Source: Paenibacillus polymyxa (GTDB taxonomy: Bacteria > Bacillota > Bacilli > Paenibacillales > Paenibacillaceae). Taken from it: 64,000 nucleotides of DNA. Positions 37,073 to 45,549 of the stretch are shown here, piece after piece (the first letter of the stretch is position 1; each line of letters begins with the position of its first letter). The notes below the pieces were generated by a model. That model saw only the letters and a list, made by a program, of their open reading frames with translations. It made no database searches and was not told the DNA's origin. The stretch spans positions 186,001-250,000 of the forward strand of contig NZ_CP049783.1 of the NCBI RefSeq assembly GCF_015710975.1. The letters are read 5' to 3'. The translations under genes and the position numbers were made by a program.

Positions 37073-37438
37073 TCATCCTTTTTTAAGAAGGTTTAATTCA
37101 ATGGGGCCCCTACCATATAACCACAGCAGTTCATCGAATAAAAATGTCAGTCCATCCTTCGCGCGTAAGCGTTCGATAATCTCCGTGACAACTTGCATAA
37201 CTTCCCCTTGTACACCCTCTGCCAGTTGCAAGCCTCCGCTCTCTCCATCCAGGTAAAGATGCGTATGATATGACTGCTCCACCTTCTTCACATGGCGCAA
37301 ACACAGGATGCCATTTTCGAGGTAAAAGAAATATTGACAGTCATAAAGAACTCCTTCAAATATCTCATACATATGAGGGTAATCATACGGCCCCTGTACC
37401 ATGGATACCCGCTCCAATTCTATTACCGATTCTGTCAT
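37073..37438 (-). CDS. Hypothetical protein, beta-rich
   Basis: 121 aa from the ATG at 37438 (GGAGCGAGG upstream); a TTG nine codons earlier is in frame. It is soluble, with alternating hydrophobic strands (YHTHLYLDGESGGLQL, GVLYDCQYFFYLENGILC) and a C-terminal helix pair. No family recognised. Confidence 0.65.
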   Translation of the reverse strand: MTESVIELERVSMVQGPYDYPHMYEIFEGVLYDCQYFFYLENGILCLRHVKKVEQSYHTHLYLDGESGGLQLAEGVQGEVMQVVTEIIERLRAKDGLTFLFDELLWLYGRGPIELNLLKKG

Positions 37439-37722
37439 ACATCCTCGCTCCATTCCTTTGTTCAAAGTTTCTTATTTGCCAATAAGCTTTCTTTTACAGG
37501 TAGTTTTTCAAACTAGGCTGTTGAACGATAATTAATTGCTAATTGCAAAACCTTTTGATACGATAGGCATATTACTACAACGTTCACAAATAACATTTCA
37601 ACAAACTAAATGCACATTACAGTGTTACTTTTGTTGTTTTCAGAATACATCCAACAGTGTTTATTGTCAATACTTTGATGTTTCTTTTTAACACTATAGA
37701 ATGCATTAAGCTGGAGGAAAAT

Positions 37723-37935
37723 ATGATAAAGATTCATCTTTCCCGTATTATGGGTGAAAAACGGATAAATATTGCCGAGCTTTCCCGCATGACTGGATTA
37801 CATAGAAACGGAATCACCAAACTTTACAACGAAGAAACAGACGGTGTGAAATTTGATACGCTGGATAAAATCTGTAAAGCTCTAGATTGCCATGTTCAAG
37901 ATGTTATCGAGTATGTAGAGGATGATACAAATTAG
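37723..37935 (+). CDS. Cro/CI-type HTH regulator (YozG-like)
   Basis: 71 aa, a single helix-turn-helix domain: MIKIHLSRIMGEKRINIAEL, SRMTGLHRNGITKLY as recognition region, then KFDTLDKICKALDCHVQDVIEYV, the standard end of the YozG/HTH_26 family. ATG with GGAGGAAA upstream; the 22 preceding codons of open frame lack a site. It probably binds DNA as a dimer. A broken copy of a similar C-terminus lies just downstream. Confidence 0.88.
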   Translation: MIKIHLSRIMGEKRINIAELSRMTGLHRNGITKLYNEETDGVKFDTLDKICKALDCHVQDVIEYVEDDTN

Positions 37936-37981
37936 TAAAATGGCACTTCTCTTGTTATGAGAAACTGTTTCAGTTAGGTTT

Positions 37982-38050
37982 AGAACCCATGGCGTACTCC
38001 CTGGTGAACTGATCGAATACTTGCCAGAAGACGACGAAGAGAGCCGTTAA
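37982..38050 (+). pseudogene. C-terminal remnant of a second HTH regulator
   Basis: An open stretch ending in a stop codon reads GVLPGELIEYLPEDDEESR, which matches the C-terminal end of YozG-type regulators (DVIEYVEDD in the intact neighbour). It has no start codon or upstream HTH, so it looks like the tail of a lost paralogue. It keeps its own terminator. Confidence 0.5.
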
Positions 38051-38073
38051 CATGTTAAGGGCTCTCTGTTTTT
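38038..38073 (+). terminator. Terminator after HTH region
   Basis: AGAGAGCC/GGCTCTCT stem (38038-38045 with 38060-38067) followed by GTTTTTTG on the plus strand. Confidence 0.8.
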
Positions 38074-38154
38074 TGTATAATATTTAAAGTACTTTTTTAC
38101 CGATCTTCCCACTCAATTAGATTTCACACCGTAATCCCTTTCTATAAGGTAATT

Positions 38155-38438
38155 TTAAATATATTTTTCCCACGTATGATAAATGTCCAATAAAGCATTA
38201 GGATTACGATCACCGTCTAAAACTCGATACATTTTATTCGTTAAGATCATGATCACATCCATATCTATTTCCTTAGACAAACCAGTGATAACAGGACGAT
38301 TTACGCTAAAATAAGACTTTGGTTCCTGAATGATCCTCTTCTAACTCCAAAGCACTTTACTTTGAATCTGTACATTCCCTAGATACCATTCCCAAATATC
38401 TATGTGCAAAAAGGTGGTTGCATTAATTTATATTCCAT
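38155..38438 (-). pseudogene. Decayed small gene downstream of barstar gene
   Basis: A GAAGGG ribosome site and ATG (38438) begin MEYKLMQPPF. The frame is lost at a T5 run (one T missing), continues as LHIDIWEWYLGNVQ, meets an in-frame TAG, and resumes IIQEPKSYFSVNRPV to NALLDIYHTWEKYI before TAA. Family not recognised; position in a toxin-immunity cluster suggests an immunity gene, which is inference. Confidence 0.55.
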
Positions 38439-38465
38439 TTCAAAATCCCTTCTTGCTTTGCTATC

Positions 38466-39266
38466 TTAATTCGAAGAAAAATTCACGGTGACACCGCCTG
38501 ATACTAAGATCGTTAAAAGATCCCTAAAATATTGCTGTGGTGAAAATCCATAACTTCTTTCTTCTTGATCCCATTCTTCCTCGAATCTTTCCAAGAAATA
38601 ATGTGCGTTTTTCCAATGGATCGTGAACGGTCCTACTGCCCCAAAACCTCCACAGAGACAGTCCGATATACTGTCCAAGCTAAATCCATAGTACCCTCCA
38701 GGCCCATTAATTGCTTCACCAAGTGCTATAAAAAATGTTGTAAAATCAAACATGTATTCCCCGTCTAAGGTGTAGACTTCTCCTCGTTTATCCGGTCTGG
38801 CAAAATGATTAGATGCAGAATGTATTCTAGTCACATTTAGCCATTCAGACCGTTCTTCGTTAGAAAAGCCTTGCCATATATTATTTTCAAGCGACTGAGA
38901 GCACTTTAAGAACTCCCATAATCTTAATTCAACAGGAGAGGGCTTCGTTTCAAGTATACCGGTTAGTTCCAGATTGAAGTTTCCTTTATTGTAATTTAGT
39001 TTATGGATTATAAAGGATTCAGGTAGGTGATAATAATAGCTTCCAATCCCTTTTTCTTCGTCATTTAAAATGACAATGCACAAGTTGGATACAGATTGTT
39101 TTGTCTTTGCTATGTTTCTTATGAATTCCTCATTAAAGACAAATTGTTCAAAAATGACCTTTTCATACGTTTCGACCATAATATCACCCGTTAGCCCAAC
39201 CACATCTTGACAATAACCAACTGTGAGCCCACTTTCATCATCCATGACAGCAAATCTCTGCCTCAT
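38466..39266 (-). CDS. Barstar-domain protein (putative toxin immunity)
   Basis: 266 aa. The C-terminal ~95 residues match barstar (ribonuclease inhibitor): VYTLDGEYMFDFTTFFIALG, then GPGGYYGFSLDSISDCLCGG, an aromatic/acidic face (FTIHWKNAHYFLERF) and a final strand QYFRDLLTILVSGGVTVNF. The first ~150 residues are an extra domain I do not recognise. Barstar blocks barnase-type RNases, so this protein probably neutralises a secreted or contact-delivered RNase. No RNase gene is nearby, and an RHS (YD-repeat) fragment lies upstream on the same strand, so it looks like an orphan immunity gene. Confidence 0.8.
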   Translation of the reverse strand: MRQRFAVMDDESGLTVGYCQDVVGLTGDIMVETYEKVIFEQFVFNEEFIRNIAKTKQSVSNLCIVILNDEEKGIGSYYYHLPESFIIHKLNYNKGNFNLELTGILETKPSPVELRLWEFLKCSQSLENNIWQGFSNEERSEWLNVTRIHSASNHFARPDKRGEVYTLDGEYMFDFTTFFIALGEAINGPGGYYGFSLDSISDCLCGGFGAVGPFTIHWKNAHYFLERFEEEWDQEERSYGFSPQQYFRDLLTILVSGGVTVNFSSN

Positions 39267-39345
39267 TTTGTATCATATCTCCTCACAATAATTTTAAGGA
39301 ATATAGCATTTTAGGACTTCATTTTTAGTTTTTTGGGTAGAATAA

Positions 39346-39702
39346 TCAATTATTCTGAAGCCGATAAGAATTGAAGTCCTCTGGCTTTTTAATTTTTTTC
39401 AGTTCTTCTGCAGGTATTGCAAAATGAACTTTTCCTAACTCGGACTTAAATGTTAACGAAGCATCATACTTCTTTTCAACAATTTACTGCTTTATTTCCA
39501 ACATCTCTTGAAGATAATGAGTTGCTGAAATAAGAATTATAGTGTTTGATGAGAATGCTTGGCTAACAGTAGAATAGCTTGGGGGTTCATCGCGGTATAT
39601 TTCTCTTCCTCTAATCCCTTTAAAATCTCTTACTATTCCCTTATTTGGATTTGGGCAAAACCTCATTCCTACTAGGTATGACAATCCATGATATTCATTC
39701 AA
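39346..39702 (-). pseudogene. Interrupted ORF with in-frame TAA
   Basis: Begins with TTG overlapping the end of the upstream gene (NEYHGLSYLVGMRFCPNPNK...), stops at TAA (39486-39484), then stays open in the same frame for 45 more codons (VEKKYDASLTFKSELGKVHF, IPAEELKKIKKPEDF) to TGA at 39346. The two halves read as one protein of about 118 codons broken by one nonsense codon. Unknown family, in a toxin-immunity neighbourhood. Confidence 0.5.
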
Positions 39703-40156
39703 TTATTTCGCTTTTTTTAGCTACTATACCTGATAGTTTATTTCCTGATAACAAGTAGCTTATTCCACCTTGCGATACTTCTAGGTCTACGTTACTTTTA
39801 CTCGATAACCAAATAATATATCCATCCTCAATCTGTTCAATGACTACATCATCATCAATTGAAGATATCTCAAAAGAAGGTGTCCCATAAATCCATTCGT
39901 CAAGATGAAAATATGTTGAAATTTCAGCTTTGAAACTCTTAGGATAAATACATTCAATCTCTCCAAGTTGCCCTTTCTCATTTAGCCAAATGCAACATCC
40001 ATTACCAAGCTGAGTAGGTTTACAATCATCTGTCATATTATCTGTGACAATATTGTAGGTTTCAATAGACGGAGTGTATGTGCATGACACGCTAGAGGTA
40101 CTGTGGTTCGTATCAATCTCTTTTAGTAGCACTACTAAAGTTCTCCTTTCGCTCAT
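39695..40156 (-). CDS. Hypothetical protein in toxin-immunity island
   Basis: 153 aa, soluble. Two similar halves each contain a beta segment with a tryptophan (GNGCCIWLNEKGQLGEIECIY; EDGYIIWLSSKSNVDLEV), suggesting an internal repeat. No family recognised. Base composition is more AT-rich than the housekeeping genes nearby. It lies between a YD-repeat remnant and the interrupted ORF, all on the minus strand. An immunity function is plausible from context only. Confidence 0.6.
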   Translation of the reverse strand: MSERRTLVVLLKEIDTNHSTSSVSCTYTPSIETYNIVTDNMTDDCKPTQLGNGCCIWLNEKGQLGEIECIYPKSFKAEISTYFHLDEWIYGTPSFEISSIDDDVVIEQIEDGYIIWLSSKSNVDLEVSQGGISYLLSGNKLSGIVAKKSEIIE

Positions 40157-40217
40157 TATTTGAAACTGCCAAGTTGAACTCCAATAATCTCTTTACTTGT
40201 TGGATTGACATTAGACC

Positions 40218-40377
40218 TTAATATCGGGTATAGGCGCTATTCTGTATACGATCTGTCAGTAATCCATCCCCGTTGTATCGGTACTCTCGTAAATCGGTTC
40301 CCTCTGGCATCATACGAATAAGCATTCTGATTTTCGGTGGAGGCAGCAAACCGATTCAGCTTATCGTACGTAAAGGT
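40218..40377 (-). pseudogene. YD-repeat (RHS) toxin remnant
   Basis: Minus strand reads TFTYDKLNRFAASTENQNAY, SYDARGNR in one frame and, after a +1 shift, EYRYNGDGLLTDR..TRY and stop. YDxxNR and YRYNxDGL are the repeating units of RHS/YD-repeat proteins, which carry C-terminal toxins. Only about 50 codons survive. Confidence 0.75.
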
Positions 40378-40535
40378 ATTCTCTTACATTTAAAATAATA
40401 GCCTTCTTTTTTATACATTATATAAATTTGAATAGTGAAAAACGTCCTCACGCTCATCCCATCCATTGATTTAAAATAAACAAAATGTTATATTGTCTAT
40501 AAAATAATCATCATTCGATTGAGGTGTTTGCTAAA

Positions 40536-41294
40536 ATGGACCATTCCGAACTATTCTGGAATGCTGGTATCGAAGAACTGAAGCGTGGATATATTCGCCA
40601 AGGGGAGCAGGTAATTTGCCTCTTGGACGGACAACGATATGAACAAGGCATCATATATCAGGATCAAGGGGTATTTTATGACGCGGAACGGTATATGCGT
40701 CTTCATATTGAGCGGACGTACGGTTCGGTCTTTGACTATTTGATCGGTCTGGACAAAAAGCTGACTGGACTGACGGATCACCAGAATCGGTTACTTCAGT
40801 TATTTTATCAAGGGATGGGCGATGCGGATATTCAAAAGGAAACCGGAATCGGCAGTGCATCCACCATACGCAATCATCGCTTTGGTCTCAAGGAAAAAGA
40901 ACGGCAGGCCAAGGTATTTCTCACATTAATGGAACTGTTAAAGGAGAAAGATCGCCACGCTCCCGCCATGGTAGAAGTACCCGTACAAGCACGGATGGTA
41001 GACGAACGTTACAACATTACAGAAGACGAAAGGCAAAAGGTACTCACGAAGTATTTTCCGAATGGGACAGACGGGCGCCTAAAGACCTTTAAAATGCAAG
41101 AAAAGCACAAGCTGATTGTGCTGCGTGAAATTGCGGGCCGTTTTGTGAAGGGACAAATATATCATGAGGAAGATATCAATGCGATTTTACAGGAAGTGTA
41201 TGACGATTATGTCACGGTGCGAAGATATATGATCGAATATGGTCTACTAGATCGCAAACCGGATGGCAGTGAATATTGGTTGAAGGAATCGTGA
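40536..41294 (+). CDS. DUF2087-domain transcription-regulator-like protein
   Basis: 252 aa. The middle holds an HTH-like segment (LTDHQNRLLQLFYQGMGDADIQKETGIGSASTIRNH). The last ~85 residues are a typical DUF2087 domain: KYFPNGTDGRLKTFKMQEK, LIVLREIAGRF, INAILQEVYDDYVTVRRYM, GLLDRKPDGSEYW. Such proteins are thought to bind DNA, target unknown. Start: ATG with GAGGTG nine bases upstream; the GTG four codons earlier is part of that site. A GIY-YIG gene follows in the same direction after a structured spacer. Confidence 0.87.
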   Translation: MDHSELFWNAGIEELKRGYIRQGEQVICLLDGQRYEQGIIYQDQGVFYDAERYMRLHIERTYGSVFDYLIGLDKKLTGLTDHQNRLLQLFYQGMGDADIQKETGIGSASTIRNHRFGLKEKERQAKVFLTLMELLKEKDRHAPAMVEVPVQARMVDERYNITEDERQKVLTKYFPNGTDGRLKTFKMQEKHKLIVLREIAGRFVKGQIYHEEDINAILQEVYDDYVTVRRYMIEYGLLDRKPDGSEYWLKES

Positions 41295-41309
41295 AGCTAG
41301 GCGCTTATA

Positions 41310-41430
41310 AAATCAGCATTTTGCATAATTCGATTCTCGACGCTCGTAGGTACAATATATAGACGAACTAAAGCGTTTCGATCTATACATTGCTGATTTG
41401 AAAACGCTCTTGGGATTTATGCAAAATGCT
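41310..41430 (+). promoter_or_regulatory. Leader with nested, mutually exclusive inverted repeats
   Basis: Repeat A (41310-41318 with 41391-41399, 9 bp) and repeat B (41315-41328 with 41417-41430, 14 bp) share 41315-41318, so both stems cannot form together. Repeat C (41372-41378 with 41402-41408, AGCGTTT/AAACGCT) adds a third option. B ends six bases before the AGGAGG of the GIY-YIG gene. A TACAAT hexamer at 41351-41356 could be a -10. Confidence 0.55.
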
Positions 41431-41449
41431 CAAATAGGAGGATTCGACA

Positions 41450-41791
41450 ATGGATCGAAGAAAAGAACTAGTTCAGCAATACATGGAGATGAAGACAGAG
41501 GCAGGAATCTATTGTATTCGCAATACACGCAATGGGAAAATTTTTGTCGCTTCCACGCCGAATTTAAAGTCGCTGAATGGACGGCGTTTTGAGCTGCAAA
41601 TGGGTGGATTTAAGAACAAACCACTACAACAGGAATGGAATGAATATGGCGAAGATTCGTTTGAATTTGAAGTGCTGGACGTTTTGAAGAAAAAAGATTC
41701 GGAATTCTTTGATGTCAAAGATGCACTGGAAAAGCTGGAGCAGACCTGGCTTGATCGACTCCAGCCTTACGGAGACAAAGGATATTTATAA
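41450..41791 (+). CDS. GIY-YIG nuclease-fold protein
   Basis: 113 aa. The motif is GIYCIRNTRNGKIFVAST (GIY...YIG variant, with Cys-Ile in place of Tyr-Ile), followed by an R/E pair region (RRFELQMGGFKNKPLQQEWNEYGEDSFEFEVLD) and a basic C-terminus. Stand-alone GIY-YIG proteins of this size are common in Bacillus and Paenibacillus; whether they cut DNA is unclear. AGGAGG eight bases before the ATG. It follows the DUF2087 gene and the structured leader. Confidence 0.85.
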   Translation: MDRRKELVQQYMEMKTEAGIYCIRNTRNGKIFVASTPNLKSLNGRRFELQMGGFKNKPLQQEWNEYGEDSFEFEVLDVLKKKDSEFFDVKDALEKLEQTWLDRLQPYGDKGYL

Positions 41792-41793
41792 AC

Positions 41794-42357
41794 TTACTGC
41801 TTTACGGGAAACTCCTTTCGAAGATAACCAAAAACAACAGCGTCAACAAACTGACCTTTTTCATAGAAGTAATCTCTCAGGTGACCCTCTTTAGTAAAGC
41901 CACTTTTGAGCAGCAGCCGTCTGGAGCCTTCGTTATCTGGATCAATGAAGGCTTCTATACGGTGAACCTGCGGCAATTGAAAGCCATAATCCACTACCGC
42001 TCTCAACGCTTCTGTCATCAGCCCTTGTTGCCAATATTCCGGCGCCAGCTCATAGCCAATTTCAATACGAGAGTGCTCCTTCTGCCAGTTATGAAATCCA
42101 ATTGTACCCACCACCTGCTCAGGAGCTTCTTTTAACGTAATTCCCCAACGAAAACCCGCTTGCTTCTCGTATCTGGTTAGCATGGAACGAATAAATTTCT
42201 CAGCTTGCTCTACCTCCGTAAAACTTTCCAAATCATAATATTTTGTGACCTCATCTCTGGAAAAATAGGCAAATACATCCCTCGCGTCTCCTAATGTAAG
42301 CTGTCTTAAACGAAGCCGATCGGTTTCCAGAATCGGAAACGTTTCCATTGTCATCAT
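41794..42357 (-). CDS. RimJ/RimL-type GNAT acetyltransferase
   Basis: 187 aa. Opens with the RimJ/RimL pattern ETDRLRLRQLTLGDARDVF, has EIGYELAPEYWQQGLMTEALRAVVDYGF as the acetyl-CoA-binding core, and ends RRLLLKSGFTKEGHLRDYF. It may acetylate protein N-termini or small amines; the target is unknown. AGGAGGAG site. It converges on the GIY-YIG gene with 2 bp between stop codons. Confidence 0.9.
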   Translation of the reverse strand: MMTMETFPILETDRLRLRQLTLGDARDVFAYFSRDEVTKYYDLESFTEVEQAEKFIRSMLTRYEKQAGFRWGITLKEAPEQVVGTIGFHNWQKEHSRIEIGYELAPEYWQQGLMTEALRAVVDYGFQLPQVHRIEAFIDPDNEGSRRLLLKSGFTKEGHLRDYFYEKGQFVDAVVFGYLRKEFPVKQ

Positions 42358-42384
42358 TCATCTCCTCCTTCACATTCACAGAAC

Positions 42385-42978
42385 CTACCTTGTCAACCAC
42401 CAGCCGATCCCCACCATCAATCCATTGATGAAGAATAATGCGATACATGCTCTCCACTTGTTGATTTTACTTGTTTGAAAAAAGCTGGTTACCGTACTAC
42501 GGCACATAAACAATGTAAACAATAAATTCCAAATAATACGCATACCATATTTAACGTAGTATAGAGCAGGGCTTAGCTGCACACCACCTAACATTGGGGA
42601 GACATCGGGAATAAACAGAATTGCACACGCATAACGCATGGTCTCATATGTAAAATAAAATAATGCCAGCCACCAAGCCCACTTCTTACCGAACAACATA
42701 CCAATACCGGCAGCCGTTCCTGCCAAGCCAAGCAACGCGATAAACCCTTGAAACATGCCTCTGCACATGCCTAATAACGTAGAAGCCTCATTTAGTGCAT
42801 TGAGCGTCAATAGCTGTGTCACCAACAGGAGTGCTCCATTAAAAATTAGTAAAATAGCTGCAATGCTTACACCTAAAGGTCGTTCGAAAACCACGTTCGT
42901 TACATAATCTTCTACTTCTTTTTTCGTATACAAATCGGACACTTCTTCTACTCTCCTAACCCAATTATATACCTCCAT
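42385..42978 (-). CDS. Hypothetical membrane protein, four helices
   Basis: 197 aa. A ~35-residue charged N-terminal region (VRRVEEVSDLYTKKEVEDYV) precedes four hydrophobic helices (about 37-60, 75-98, 103-122 and 165-195). No family recognised. No strong ribosome site before the chosen ATG, so the start may be off. It lies 27 bp ahead of the GNAT gene and could be cotranscribed. Confidence 0.65.
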   Translation of the reverse strand: MEVYNWVRRVEEVSDLYTKKEVEDYVTNVVFERPLGVSIAAILLIFNGALLLVTQLLTLNALNEASTLLGMCRGMFQGFIALLGLAGTAAGIGMLFGKKWAWWLALFYFTYETMRYACAILFIPDVSPMLGGVQLSPALYYVKYGMRIIWNLLFTLFMCRSTVTSFFQTSKINKWRACIALFFINGLMVGIGWWLTR

Positions 42979-43221
42979 TTTGCGGCGGGCATAATAACAG
43001 TGTGTTCTCGCCTCATTTCCATATATCGGCTTTTAGGAAAATATGGTTTAATCTTCCCTGAAAAATTCCGTTATCTATACAATAATTTATTATTCAGGGC
43101 AACTATGCTATCAAATTAACGTCATGGGAATCCCGATCATTAACAGAATCCCAAATAGAGTAATATCTATCCTTATACTACCATTCCAAGAGTGAATCTG
43201 ACAAATGATTGATACTAGCAC

Positions 43222-44166
43222 TTATGAATGTATACGCGTTATTTTCGTAGCTCTGTAACCTTTAGAGGACTCGATATACTCTACTTGATACCCCATTCGG
43301 GCATCCAAAAGCTCTTCCATGAATAGGAGACATGGACTGTAAATAAAGCTCCCTCCTGGCCGAATGGCTCTAAGCAATTCCATATATTTATGAGCGTACT
43401 CATGAATATTACCGTCTGTCTTCAGATGATGATGTATAAAATGATTGGAGAATGCCATATGTGAAACGATCGTTCCCCATGTACTTTCTTCATAAGTAGT
43501 CGCTAACCAATCTCCTCGGGTGATACAACCGTCTGTTTCAGCCAGCCGATCTGTTCCGTATGCCTCAATTCCATAGGCACGTAAATAAGTAACCAACCGT
43601 GCCTCTGATCCGCAGCCAACATCTAGAACAGGCTCTTGCAAACGAGCAATGTCTAATCCTAGCAGATTCGCTTGTAACTCCGGTGTATATTCCTCACAAG
43701 GTACCCAAAAGGTATATTCATTCTCTGCATACTTAGCGAACACTTCACGTCCATTGGTACGAGTTAAAAAATCTCTCAAATGCCCATAATGCTGCTGGAG
43801 CAGTAAGTCCAGAGTTGCCCCTGCTATAGACTTCTTTTGGAACAGCTTTTCAATCCGGGTGAAGAATCGATCATACAGCTCCGCAAGCTCCCTCGCATGA
43901 TCTGTGTGAAAATGTAGATACTGATTGGTATTTACAAACTGAGACAGTATTTTGGCCGCTACATCCTTCACAAAAACATGATACGTATGCTGGCGCTTCA
44001 AGCTTTGAAGCATGAGGATCAGTTCCGAGCTTCGCTGCGTCAGCCAGTACGTCATTTCCGTTGAAGGTCCTAACAGAACAGAACCCTCGCGCATGTAAAA
44101 TAAACTCCGATGCTGATTATGCAGGAGTTGACCGGTAATAAGATTATGAAGTTGAGCGACTGTCAT
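43222..44166 (-). CDS. SAM-dependent methyltransferase-like protein
   Basis: 314 aa. The first ~170 residues are helical and unrecognised. The second half is a class I methyltransferase: PVLDVGCGSEARLVTYLRAYG (SAM loop), AYGTDR (acidic residue), SHMAFSNHFIHHHL and LLRAIRPGGSFIYSP. The substrate is unknown. GGAGGAA six bases before the ATG. It lies downstream of the pectin deacetylase gene, separated by that gene's terminator. Confidence 0.8.
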   Translation of the reverse strand: MTVAQLHNLITGQLLHNQHRSLFYMREGSVLLGPSTEMTYWLTQRSSELILMLQSLKRQHTYHVFVKDVAAKILSQFVNTNQYLHFHTDHARELAELYDRFFTRIEKLFQKKSIAGATLDLLLQQHYGHLRDFLTRTNGREVFAKYAENEYTFWVPCEEYTPELQANLLGLDIARLQEPVLDVGCGSEARLVTYLRAYGIEAYGTDRLAETDGCITRGDWLATTYEESTWGTIVSHMAFSNHFIHHHLKTDGNIHEYAHKYMELLRAIRPGGSFIYSPCLLFMEELLDARMGYQVEYIESSKGYRATKITRIHS

Positions 44167-44198
44167 AGTGCTTCCTCCTTAAAGTCCAGAACATTAAA

Positions 44199-44238
44199 GC
44201 CCCACCCAAGCCTAAATCATGCTGGGTTTGGGCAGGGC
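44199..44238 (-). terminator. Terminator after CE12 esterase gene
   Basis: Stem GCCC-CCCAA-CC with GG-TTGGG-GGGC (44199-44238), followed by TTTAATG on the minus strand. Confidence 0.6.
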
Positions 44239-44277
44239 CAGCTCATTTTCTGAGTATATCATTATGGAGACTCGGTG

Positions 44278-45528
44278 CTATTGCAGATTCTCCGTCTTTA
44301 CATTTGAAGATAAAGGAATATTCAAGTCACGAACCCCTTGAGCTACCAAGCGGGCTATTTGCTCCGCACCATACTCCTGAAAATGTGTATCATCCTTCAC
44401 GCCATCAGGAAATGCAGGATACACACCTGGATCCAAATGTAAAAACAGTGGAAGTGTTCCTTCCAGGCCTAGTGTATCATAGTAGGCTACACTCAATTGA
44501 CTAAGATCGACCAGTGCAACACCCGTCTCTGATGCTGTTTCCTTCATCGCCTGCACATATTCCGGGAAACTGATCCGAAACGATGCACTTGCTGCATCAT
44601 AATCGCGGCGGCCTACAGGAGTAATTAGCACAGGGACCGCACCGCGTTGGTTGGCTCCTTGGATGTACGTTTTCAAGTAAACTTTGTAATCGGCAGGTGA
44701 AACATAACGTTCCTGATTATTGATCGCGGCATCATTATGCCCAAACTGTATGAACAGGTAATCTCCTGGACGGATATTCCGTAAAATATCATCTAACCGC
44801 CCTTGAACCAAAAAAGTCTTCGTGCTACGTCCACCAATAGAACGGTTCACAAAAATAGTCTCATCTGTAAAAAATGGAGCAATCATTTGCCCCCAGCCTG
44901 CCTGAGGCTTCATCGAGGCTTTGTAAGTTTGAACCGTAGAATCGCCCGCCAGGTATACGGAAGGATGCTCTCCAGCTGTTCGAGCCTCCTTGGGAGTGAT
45001 AACCAAGGCGTTGATCTTCGCTTCATTTCCTGAGAAATACAATTCTAGCTGACCGTCGATGAGTGCAAGCTCAAACGCAGCCTCAACAAATTGTCCTGCT
45101 GTTTTGGCGGTAGGTTCTACTTTAACAATGGATTCGGCTTTAACCGTAATATCCGTGTTTCCGGCAGTATCTCCGGCAATTAGAGAAAGCGTGTAATCCG
45201 CAGGTGGTAAATTGACGACAAAGGATGAGCCTTGAACACGCACAAAATCTGAGCGGATAGCATCACTTCCACCACGGTTCTCTTCATTTACCTTGGAAAG
45301 ATCGGTAAATCCATAGCCACGCTCAGGCGTGTAAGCATCCTTAGCAGTGACCTGAGTGTAGCCGTCAGCCACATCCCCAGGACCAAAATCAAAACGAAGA
45401 GGCGCCGCAAGCTGCTTTTCCGCTAATGCCTGCCCTGGAATAAGTATGGTTGCAAACAACAAGCTGAACCCTACGCATAACCCAATCATCTTACCGAACG
45501 ACCTGTGATGCTTTCCCTTTTGTTTCAA
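44278..45528 (-). CDS. Secreted rhamnogalacturonan/pectin acetylesterase (CE12)
   Basis: 416 aa. A signal peptide (MIGLCVGFSLLFATILIPGQALA region) is followed by a ~130-residue beta domain (RFDFGPGDVADGYTQV..VVNLPPADYTLSLIAGD), usual in this group, and an SGNH hydrolase domain: block I VYLAGDSTVQ (Ser), block II SIGGRST (Gly), block III FGHND (Asn), block V DDTHFQEYGA (Asp-His). It removes acetyl groups from pectin backbones outside the cell. No ATG near the start fits; TTG at 45528 has GAGG seven bases upstream, and another TTG lies two codons earlier. Confidence 0.88.
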   Translation of the reverse strand: MKQKGKHHRSFGKMIGLCVGFSLLFATILIPGQALAEKQLAAPLRFDFGPGDVADGYTQVTAKDAYTPERGYGFTDLSKVNEENRGGSDAIRSDFVRVQGSSFVVNLPPADYTLSLIAGDTAGNTDITVKAESIVKVEPTAKTAGQFVEAAFELALIDGQLELYFSGNEAKINALVITPKEARTAGEHPSVYLAGDSTVQTYKASMKPQAGWGQMIAPFFTDETIFVNRSIGGRSTKTFLVQGRLDDILRNIRPGDYLFIQFGHNDAAINNQERYVSPADYKVYLKTYIQGANQRGAVPVLITPVGRRDYDAASASFRISFPEYVQAMKETASETGVALVDLSQLSVAYYDTLGLEGTLPLFLHLDPGVYPAFPDGVKDDTHFQEYGAEQIARLVAQGVRDLNIPLSSNVKTENLQ

Positions 45529-45549
45529 GCGCAACCCTCGCTTCTCAGA

